NCBI GenBank assembly: GCA_036877525.1
Contig: JAZGTH010000032.1
Location: forward strand, 2,632,001-2,696,000
Length of the DNA stretch: 64,000 bases
From: Chromobotia macracanthus
Taxonomy: Eukaryota; Chordata; Actinopteri; Cypriniformes; Botiidae
Direction of reading: 5' to 3'
In this document: one piece after another, positions 23,001-34,900 of the stretch
Numbering within the stretch: the stretch's first letter is position 1
Layout of the letters: the number at the start of each line of letters is the position of its first letter
The notes under the pieces: model-generated
The model's database searches: none
Told to the model about the DNA's origin: nothing
Seen by the model: only the letters and a program-made list of their open reading frames with translations
Translations under genes and position numbers: made by a program

Positions 23001-26000
23001 AGAGAGGAAGACAGTGGAGAGAGGAAGGGACAGGCTTCAGCTACAGGATTCAGGAGAAGATGAAAGGTAAACAGTCACAGTGTGCTGTATGACATCTAAA
23101 GGGTACTGGACAGAAGGTAAGAGGACATCAACAATCACCAAGCAGATATTAGTATGAGAGAGATAAGAACAACATTGAGGTATGATGACACAATGAGAAC
23201 GTTGGACAACATTGTGTGTCCTGGGGCTATTTGTGTGGTTGTATGTCTGGTTATCCATCAAACCATCTACTATCAAACAAATCTGCTCAGAATTCCACTG
23301 CCATGCAGTTCATTTCTATAGCTATAACAAACAGAATAAACCTATAGCAACTAATGTAACAGTTTCTATAGCAACTGTTCCCTCAACCCTTGCCTTTGCT
23401 ATGAATGTTGTCTTTATAAGCCTGGAACATATGTCACCAGGATTAAACCTTCAATCAAACTGGTTTACTATTTTTGAGGTCCCATTTGTTAACATTAGTT
23501 AATGCATTCGCTAACATGAACTAACAATAGTAATTCATTTTTACAACCTTTACAAAATCTCTGTCTAAATGAATATAAATTTACTTGTTGTTTTATTGCA
23601 TGTTAGTTTATTATGCATAATGTTAACAGAAACAACTTTTAGTAGCTTTAGTAAATGTTGAATTTTTTTTAAGATAAATGCTATAGAAGTATTGTTTATT
23701 GTTGTATTAATGTAGCTTACTAATGTTAAAAAAAATGAAGCCTTTTTGTGAAGTGTTACCAAATTATTAATGCTGGGCTGAGCTACAGACATCTAAAGGT
23801 GTATGTTTTGAAGGCCACATTTTGGCCTATTGGTCATAAACGGAAACAGTGGGCGGACAGATTCAGTCATCTATCTCTCTCTGGCTTACACAAAAGGACC
23901 ATGGTTAATTTGTTCTTTGAGCAGCCACCTCCACTTTATCTCTTTCCTGCCTCATATTGTAGTAGTACCCAAGAAAGCGATGAAGACGGGGCGGAAGAAT
24001 GCTGACTGAAACACCTTCATGCCTATGATGTCTGGGTTGATACATAGATGGATAGATGTGTCTACATGAAAATGCAGTAATCTGATAACAGACAGGAAAT
24101 GACCTCAGCAAGGCAATGACATCAGCATTCCACGCCACAAATGAGACTCCCCCTCATTAATCTGACATGAATAAACATAACACAGTATAACAAACAAAAA
24201 CAGGCATAAAAGATCTCTCTTTTCAAGCTGCTTTAAATTGACTGTAATTCAGTAGAAATGCGTCTTTCCCAATCAACATAAACATAAGAGTGTAATCTCT
24301 CAGAATACTAAGGGTTACATAAGAATTTGCTAATGTTGCTAATTGGCAAAAATATATGGTTTACAACATACATTTTTGTACCATTTGTACCATAGATAAA
24401 GGATTAATAGTCATTAAAATGGTAAAGTGGATAAAATATATCAAAGTGTAAATCACTTGGAATGCGAAAATTAAGAGATGTTTTTGTTTTTGCTTTAACT
24501 GGAATAGAGACAGCAGCTGTTAATGTGATACTGCTGGTGGTTGTGAAGATGACAGTGATATTATGTAAGAGACAGACTGTTTGGGAAGTATGAGGATCTG
24601 TTGGGCAGGAAGAGGATTGAGAAAGATGTCATCCAGCACTAACAAACACATAATTAGATACCAAGACACATCCGGAATACTTTATGGGCATACATGAGCA
24701 CACATTTGCACATCACTAAGGGCTTATGTCACAAAATGTGCTTACTACACATTTGCAACATGCTTTACACTGTTTTGTAAACACTATGTTCTTGAAACAA
24801 TGTTCCTATCAACCAGTCACAGCCCTGACCCTAATCTTGCAAAACCAGACCTTTGACAGTTGGCATAAAGTCTGGTCCACTGTGTATCTTGCACTGGGTA
24901 AAAACAGAAATATTGTGGAAAAAAAATTAAATAACAGAGTAACAGTTTTCATGAATAGTAATATAGAAACACTGAAAAATAAGCTTTAATTATGTGTATA
25001 CTTTTTATTTGCTACCATGTACATCAAAATTATTACCTTTCATAGACTTAATGCCATGAACCTGGCTATACGGAGTATTATAGTGATACATTCTTCTTAG
25101 TACTAATTAGTAGTAGCAGTCTGGTACCTTGTAAACCTGATTTTCTGTCCATGTGGACTGGTAAATTTACCAGCTGACTTGTGGACTGTTTAATTTCAAA
25201 CAGATTTATGCGAACACACAGATCATTTTTCCTGCAAATTTTGAGTTTTTGCATGTCATTCTGTGGTTTTTGTATAAACTGTTTCAGATTTACCTCTAAA
25301 CAGCAATTAAGAATAAAATCTCTGCTTGGTTGATTTACATGTGGGTTCTTGCATAGAATAAGTTTCTGAGTGGTTCATACTTCATGTTGATAGTCAAAGG
25401 TCTAGCTACGCAACCCTAACCAAAACATAACAGCTTTTGTGATTTCCGACGTACAGAAAAATAGTATGTTATCTTAGTGTGACACTACAGTTTCTTAAAG
25501 TTCTACCATCTCAGCAGAGCTATAGCCAATGGACTGAGGTGAAAGTGACTACAGTAATGAACCACTGTAGCTAGTTACACTTAATCTCAGTATGTGATCT
25601 GGAGCTTTAATTATTTTGAACTGAATGGGCTTCAGTAAGGATGTAGTCACACTGAAGACACTAGCTGGAGGACACTAGCTAAGTTTATGAGAGGCTGTTC
25701 TCTGTTGCTGACCTCTCAGGTTCCTCCTCTTCTTCCTCTGCCTCTGAGATTTCAGTAGCCCTTCCCACCTCCCCTTCCTGTCCCACCACCTCAGCACTTT
25801 CTGATTCCACCTGCTCCTGCACCACCACAGTCTCCTCCTCTCCCTGACTCTGATGAGCTTCCTCACGGCTGACGCACAAACACATAAACCATTCCATGAC
25901 ATCATGAAAGGAAGCATGCATGACAGAAAGACACAAAAGAGACAGCCATGAGTTTGCCAGACATGCAGAGGATTAAATAAAATAAACAATTAAGAAAATA

Positions 26001-28855
26001 ACAGAGTGAAGGTGTGAAAGTACATTTACACCAGAAGAAAAAGCTCTAAGAATGACGTTAACATATTATTTTAGACCTAATCTTATTTATTCTGTTTATA
26101 GCTGAATCTCATGAAACCTGTCAGGAATACATATCCCTAAAATTTAAGTAAAGAAATAAGAGATTATATTTTGCAGAAAGAAACTTTTTCTTAATACTAT
26201 CACTTTTTTCTGCATTGACATTATTCTCACGCTTATTATTGTAATGCATAAAATACTAAAATATATGATTAAAATTTACAATTTATAACATGTATTATAT
26301 TTAGAACCATTGTAATCACAGTAGTAGTTGCCCTAAATTTCAATTATATAATACAATATTGATAATTAGTTTTGTTATTGGGGCTTGACCCTAACAAAAG
26401 CCCCTATTGTTATTGTTAGTTTTCTTCTTCTTCCGCTCGAGTCTATGGCAGCCCATAGAGCCACACATAGGAAAGTTATGAAATTTGGCATACTGACCGA
26501 GGACAGTAGGAACATTAGCCACAGCAATTTTGGAGTAGTTTCACTTACATTTGTGCCAATAACTTTTGAACCGTAAGGGCTAGAAACAAAATTTGTTTTT
26601 CCTATGATTCCTTGACTCATGCCAATTCAAATGCACATTGAATGCATTTTTTTCCTGTCTTTTCCTTTCTTGTCTGATTTGCACAAAATTTGGTATGGAT
26701 CATCTATAGACACACCTGACAAAAAGTTTTTGATTGTCCAATCCTTTCTTGTACAGTGCCTCAACGAATTTGACGAAGAGCACACAATAATGAATATAAG
26801 GCTGTATCTTGGCAACTCTGGTATCTTGACACAAATCTTCAAGTAGGTATCATTGCCACAGCATCCCGACCACATTAAAACAAAATTGGTGACGGCTCCA
26901 CCTATTGGCCAAAAATGATAAATCACTTTATTGTGTTGTAATAGGTTTTACCTGTTTTCTTAACTTTTCTAATTTTATTTTTCCTAATCTCAATGCTCAA
27001 GCATCAAATGCTTCTCTTAGTGCCATTAATGGGCTTGACCCCATAGTTGCTGCTTGCAACTACATTTATTTTTGTTATTATTGTTTTAATTATTATTATT
27101 TTACGCTAAGGTAACACATTTTTAACAAACATATAAAAATCCTTCTGTGCAATTGTCCTAAAATAAGTTTATTTTTTCTGCAAAATATAATTTTTATTCT
27201 GTTCCTTGATGTAAAATTAACAAATAACCCTGTTTTTTTAATGAGGTTCACCCCAGTATGTCTGTCCAAAACTAATTACACTCTGATCAGTTTAAGTTTA
27301 GAGGTTTAGTTTACACTTTGTGGACAGGTGTCAAACCTGTATGACCAGATTGTCAGATGTCAATGCGGTCTAATGTTAAATTACCTGATCCTGCGGTTGG
27401 CCCGGGCTCTCTCTGACTGGACAGACATGTAACTCATGCTGCTAAGCCGAGATGCACTCGACATAGCGGACACGTCGCTTACATCACTGTCCGATGATCT
27501 CATGGATAGACTGTCCATTCCTCGCTGTACCGGGAAAAAATAATGCTGATTATTACAATAAAACAATAGGTTACACTTTACATTAAAGCTTCATTTGTTA
27601 ACATTAGTTTTCATGAATAGTTCATATTACCTAAAACACTAATTAATGTTGTAATATACCAAATAATGTTATAATATATATATTTTTTTAATATATTATT
27701 TTTTTTCGAATCCCTTTTGTCTCATGAGACAAACAATTTGCAGCTGTCATAAGCTAATACGCTGTTTCAAAACCTAATAAGCTGCATCATGGTATACTGG
27801 CTAGATTTTGGAACAGAAAATCCACAAATGTGCCATATGACAGAACACACACATCTCTAATAAATCACAATAAACCTACTACAATTTTACCAAACCAAAG
27901 ACTCATAACTTGTGTCATCAAACAAGAGAAAACAGGGCAAACTGGAGCACTGGAGATGTGTGACATGCAAAAATAAAGACATGCCTTAAAGGTCGGGTAG
28001 GCAATTTCGGAGAGGCTAGCAATAAAAACCTAGCTTTGAAAGCATAAGACCCTTCTTTCAGAGTGCTCTCCAAAGCCACACCTCTTCCAAAACATAAATG
28101 CATACATGTTTGACAGGCAAGTAGTACATCCTATTCTATCCTAATGTTTAGATGAACATTTTATGGTCCTGCACCTTCCACAGGAAGGTGAGAAACAGGA
28201 ACAGTGTTATTATTATTGTTATTACATTATACTTATCCTATAGCAGACTGATGATATCAGTAGTGTTGTCATGAACTTGATAGGTACTGGATGTATTATA
28301 TAACCGTAAACACATACTTGTTGCATTTCGCTTTTGGGGCAAAATCATATTGGTCAGTGGAGAACTACACCCCTCCTGAAACACTACCGATACACAGTAT
28401 TTGAAAATTGTCAAATTTACTTGACATCACATCAAACCATTATCAACATCTGCAGGGGTTATCAGACATTTTTGTTTTCTCGAAATATCACCTTAGGGAG
28501 TTTATTGAACAAGTAGCACACTGTATAAGAACACTCCACATTATTGTTATAAATGTATGTGTGTTCTTCTAAGTCAGCCTTACAAAAGTAATTGAGAAGC
28601 AGAATACAGAGAAACCTTCCTCTGGTCCACAGAGCTAAGAATACTACAGTACTTTTGCTCTAGAATATCAGAAAACACATTAGAAAAGGAAAGAAAGAAA
28701 CTCTAGAAAGAAACGTACCCTTGATGGATCCTTCAAAGTACCTGTGAATAAAGACAAAACAGAATTTATATGTAGTGGACATGATTTAATTAATACAAAT
28801 ATACAACCAAAGAACTCCAAATCGACACACACCAGAATTTTTGGAATATCTATCG

Positions 28856-28943
<88 letters not shown>

Positions 28944-31900
28944 TGCAGAGACCACCTTTCAAATTTTCAACTTTCTGACAATATATACAATAAATACCAG
29001 ATTTAACATTATTGCTTATTGCTTAAATAACACACACACACAAACTCTGGTCACAAAAAAATAGTGAGGACATCTTATGCACTTGACAGGCTGATGCTTT
29101 TTTCAATTTCCTACCCCTACACAAATGAACATGATTTGACCAAATAAAGACCAATTTCTGACATTTCACATAAAATGTCCTCACAATTTGTTTTTAAAAT
29201 GTTTTGCTATATTTTTGAGAACATCTTTTAAAACCCAAAACTTAAACATGCTTACTAAAAGCTTTTGTCTGGTAGCGTTTCCTACTTCAAGTGTATGGAG
29301 AAATGAACACACAGTTCTCTAGGGTTTTTATTAAAGGCTCGGTCTGTATATAGTACCTGCTTCTTCATTCTCTGATACTGTCTCTATTGCTGATGTGTGG
29401 ATAACACACAATGGAAGAACAAAGACACACGACAAACATGAAAGACACAGGACAGCGAAAAGCACACAAACAAGAAAACATGAATTTCAGTAACTCATCA
29501 CTCATAACATACCAAAACCAACCTATAGATCAAAGACTGTAAAACAAACAATGGCTCCTCCTGATCCTGGGGACCCACAGCACTGCACATTTTGTATGTT
29601 TCCCATATCTGAGCAGATGACTTCAAATCTGTTAACTGAGACCTAAAATATTATCAGCAATATACTAAAATGTGCAGTTCTGGTCTCCAGTACAGGAGAC
29701 AGGAAACACAGGATGTAAACAATACCAGCCTATACTGAGCAAAAGATAAAGTACAACATTTGTCTCACACACTGCAAATGCAGGTCAACATTTATAGCAT
29801 CTTTCCCACTACACACTAAATGCAACAATAATGCTTAACCCAGCTCAGCTACATTTATGTTGTTTTGTTATTTTAAACTTAATGTTTGATCAGTATGCAC
29901 AAAAATCTTCAAACACTAAGAAAACAAACAAAATGATAACATAAAGGCCATTATCAGTTCTAAACTCACATTGATTTCCCAAAATTCATAAGTCTCCAGT
30001 TCCAATGTTTCTTACTTAAGAAGCTGCTGGTGTAAATTTAATTATAAATATAAAAGTAGCATTCTCTGAATCTCTAGGTTTTGTGTTAATTCTGTTAAAT
30101 GCATCAAAATCTGCTCTATGCCACCAATATATGTGTAAGAAATGTTTGTCTGTTTGATTCTTTTTACAGGTAAGTTTGCTCCACAGGAACTTTGCAATGT
30201 TCACTAGATGACCTACTGCATACTTTCATCATTACTTATTCACCGTCACACCAAATCCATAGAATGTCCATAGAAAGAAAATCTGCATTTAGAAAAACAT
30301 AAAAGTTATATATTACGTCTTCTGAAGCCTTAAAATGCTTTGAGGAATGGAATGAAATTGAAGGTGCTATTCACATGTAAAATCTTCCCTTCTGCCATAG
30401 CTCTTAAATCTCATTCAGGTTTTAGCATATCCAAAGAGTGATTCTCAGTGTTGACATGTCCTGAATGCCATATTTCAATATACGTGTCCACAAATTAGCT
30501 TGTTAAAAGGGAGATATATTCAGAGAAAAATATTTTGGCCTGTTCCTAACAAAAATCTGTCATACAGCTTCAGACAGTACATACAGTGCTTTTGGTAATT
30601 TTCAGAGCTCCAGTACCCATTTATTTTCACTATATGGAAAAAAGAAACTTTCTGCCTAAAATCTCCTTTTGTGTATAAAAAGAGCATATGATAATATTTT
30701 TTTCCTAGGTAACCTACAACCCTAATTCAAAAAAAAAAAAGTTGAGAACTTCGTTTTACACAGTTGCTGTGTAAAACGAAAATGAAAACAACGCAATGAT
30801 TTGCAAATCTCATATACCCATATTTTATTTACATTAGAACAACAAATGTCTTGCTTTCAACATTTGATTTGTCTATTTCATGCAGAATATTAGCTCATTT
30901 TGAATTTGATGGCAGCAACACCACTCAAAAGTTGGGACAGGGGCATGTTTACCACTGTGTAGCATCCCCTCTTTTAACAACAGTCTGTAAACATCTGGGA
31001 ACTGAGACCAGTTGCTGGAGTTTTGGAAGGGTAAAGTTGTCCCATTCTTGTCTGATGTAGGATTCTAGCTGCTCCACAGTAGGATTCTTGCTGCTCCACA
31101 GTAGGATTCTAGCTGCTCTACTAGGGTCTTCTTTGCCAGATTTCTCATTTTATGCCAAATGTTTTCAACTGGTATAAGATCTGGACTGTAGGCAGGCCTG
31201 GATCTGTGTTCACATATGGCTTCTTAGCATGATAGAGCTTTAACCTGCATTTGTGGATGGCAAACTGTATTCACAGACAAGGATTTGTGGAAGTGTTCTG
31301 AGCCCATAAAGTGATTTCCAAGACAGAATCATGTCTGTTTTCAATGCAGTGCTGTCTGAGGCCCTGAAGATCATGGACATCCAATACTGACTTTCATCGT
31401 GTCCCTTGCACACAAAGATTACTCCAGAATCTCTAAACCATTTGATATTATGAACTGTAGTTGATGGAATAGTCCATGTCTTCACAATTTTCCATTGAGA
31501 AATATTATTCTGAAATTGTTCCACAATTCATAGTTTTTTTTGCAGATTGGTGAACCTCTGTCCATCGTTACTTCTGAGAGACTCAGCCTCTCTAAGATGC
31601 TCTTTTTGTACTCATGTTAGTCATGTTACTGACCTGTTGCCAATTAGCCTAGTTAGTTGCAAAATGCTCCTCTAGCTGTTTCTTATCAGTACCAATTACT
31701 TTTCCAGCCTATTGTTGACCCCGTCCCAACTTTTTTGAGAGGTGTTGCTGCCATCAAATTCAAATATTTTGAATGAAATGGTAAAATGTCTCTCAATATT
31801 TAATATGTTGTCTATGTTTTAGTTTGAATAAAATATGGGTATATGAGATTTGCAGATCATTGTACTCTGTTTTTATTTACATTTATTATACATACATTTA

Positions 31901-34900
31901 TTATATACATTTATTTTACACAGGGTCCCTTTTTTAATTGGGGTTGTAGAACTGCAGCTACAGTGGAAACACTAAAGCAACACACCACACCAACAAGATC
32001 AGAAAAACCAAGAAGCTACACAGCAGAAAGGTTGAAACCCAGATCCCCCAGAAGCACACTAAGGTTTTTATACGTGGGGCCAACGTTTGTGCCATACCAG
32101 AGACTTTCTTCTGTTGGTCTTCCCATGTCACCTCTGAAGGTACACAAGGAGAAACCGTAAATGATCCTTCTTAACCACAAGACACACACACACACACACA
32201 CTGCTTCAACTTGGACAGCAAACATTAAATACTGAATATGCACTGACAGGAAAAAATAAAAACACTATTTCCTCAGAGCTGTGATTTATAAAAATCTTCA
32301 GAAATTTCTTCAAGATTTGGGTAAGCTTTATATGCTTTCAATTAAAGCATCCACTAAATGAATAAATGTAAATGAAAACAATTTCTTTTTTACTTTGGTA
32401 CAATGTTTTTGCAGTAAGCTTTTGAATGGCATTACGCTATCTACAGGCGATTGAAAACTCACTTTACACATGGGTGCAGTGACAAAAATATAAAAATCGA
32501 CAAATATAATCAATTCATTTAAAAATCAATTATTTACAAAATAAATGTACTGTATGCTCTGTATGCTATCTGTAACATTTTCAAGAAAATGTTGGTGTTA
32601 TGTTATTGCCAACACTCTTTATACAGTATGATACCGGTTACAAATGACAGCTGTACAATGTTCAGGTACAACAAATGTAAACAGTAGCACTCAAGTAGTA
32701 AATCACTCCAAAACAAACACATGGTTAAATATCAGTGAAATATTTAAACGCTCACACACTTGCCTTTCCTCCCATTGACAGCTGGGGGAGCTATAGGCTT
32801 TTCCTCAGATTCTTGAGTTAGAAACAGCACACACACAGCAGACAATAAAGTTAATGAGTGAGGTGTTACAGTTAGCTTTTCCTTCAACACACAGCTAGAT
32901 TCTAACAGAGTATTACCCTTGCTAAAACACACAAGTACGATTTCTAACCTTCGTAAGCACTTTTCATTGACAACTTTATTACTGTACAAACTGAAAATTC
33001 TATTCCCTCACCCTACACCTAACCCTCACAGAAACCTTTCTGCATTTTTACATTTCCAATTAAGCATCATTTAATATCTTTAATAATCAATTTCCCTCAT
33101 GTGGACAGCTTACTGGTCCCCGCAATGCATGTATGTGTGACTTTTATGATCATTGTGGGGACATTTGGTCCCCACAATGGTAGATAAACAACACCACGCA
33201 TATGTACTTACTCAAAAGGTTCTACCAACAGTATTCAAAGTACAAATAAAAAAGATGCATTGCTGGTGAAAGCTAAATTAATTATGTAAAGAAATCAGCT
33301 AATAAAGCCACTCTGGAATAGCATTCTATTCTAAACAGAATATAATATACACAGTATACACTACACAATATACACATGCAGTATACAACGAAGCACAACA
33401 TGTGAGACACTGTATCAGAAGTAATAAAATAAACTCAAATTTTTAAAATAAATTTTTACTTTCAAAACGAAAACTTTTGCTGCTCACCAAATTAAACACA
33501 TAACATAATATGATCATGTGAAACACTACAGCATAGCATACTACTGTGTGAAATGTTTATAAATGCATACTGCATACTGTTTGACATAATAATAATAAAA
33601 AGTAGAATGTAGTTCACAGTGTACACTGCACAGTATGCAGCAAGCAGTACAATAGTATTCCATATTACATAGTACATAGCTAACATCTTTCACACTGACA
33701 CACCTTGCACAGAAGCTTGTTGGGCAGGAGATGGGTCTGTTGATGGTGAGGGAGCAGGAGGGGCCGGGGCAGAGGGAGGAGCAGGGCTAGAAGGGGGAGT
33801 GGCATGTGCAAGAGAAGGAGCATGTGCAGGAGAGGAAGGGGCATGGGCAGGATGAGGAGGGGCAGGAGGTGGAACAGGGGCATGGGCAGTGGAATGTGCA
33901 ATGGTATGACCAGACACAGGAGGCTCCATTCCCATGTAGGCTTTGAAGACAATGAGGACAACATGGTTTGAGAGACATGGTTGCAGAGAATGAGAAAAGG
34001 AAACAAAGCAAAAAAAATAAATCAGTAAACTGATCACATGGAAGACTTTTGTAATTTGTAATGATGCACCAACATTTGACCAATTAAATGAAAATTCAGT
34101 TTTGGGCTGAAAGGGAAAATAGACCCACAACTGTAGGTGAATTTTTGGATACTGTCCACCCCTAAATGAAGATTTCTTGATTTACTCAACCCCCACATCA
34201 TCCAAGATGTTTGTCTTTTTTCTTACATTAAAAAAAAACTAGGGTTCTTAAGAAAAACATTCCAGGATTTTTCTCCATCTTAGGCAATTCAAGATAATGC
34301 GTGAGCCTGGGACACGCATCACAGAGCAAGACCAAAGCGAACATTTGTAGTTAAAAAGTATATACATTTTTATTTCTTCCGAAAATAACTGATTGTTTCA
34401 GACAAGACAAGACCCTTATTCACTGGCTAGGGTAGAGAGGAGCCATTTGAAGCTGCATTGAAACTATTAAGGATCTTCAAAACTTACACTGTTAAATTGC
34501 ATTTTTCTCAAAAACCTGAATTTCTTCAGGTGAAGACTGAAGAAAGAAAAACATAATCTTCGATGACAAATTATTCATTTTGGGGTATACATATCCTGTA
34601 ATGTAAACTCTGACATAGATAAATGTGCATGTACAATCATCCAGGTTTCATCACCCTAGGTATCAATTTATTATGGTCAAAATTAAATTTCATTTTGGTG
34701 CATCATTAATAATTACTATGATCATACACGCAATTGAAGTAGTGCCAATTCAAGTATGGTATACTTTGCAGTGTTCTGCTTATTACTGACCAGAAGACCC
34801 TAAACTAAACAGACTATATAACGAAACTACAAAACTGCAATACCTCTTCTTACTACCCATTTACTTCTACTTTAACATAAAAGTTTTTTCCTCAACATTA

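Larger units (their letters stand above)
28742..32763 (-). other. rims2 intron with microsatellite and Tc1-like remnant
   Basis: A 4.0-kb intron. It holds the ATCT/AT microsatellite (28848-28940), the candidate cassette exon at 29357-29389, the Tc1-like element (30717-31946), a CA repeat near 32181 and a SINE tail near 32319-32375. Confidence 0.8.

Noticed and set aside
28848..28940. CRISPR-like repeated array
   Set aside because: It is an uninterrupted tetranucleotide/dinucleotide microsatellite with no spacers, in a vertebrate intron.
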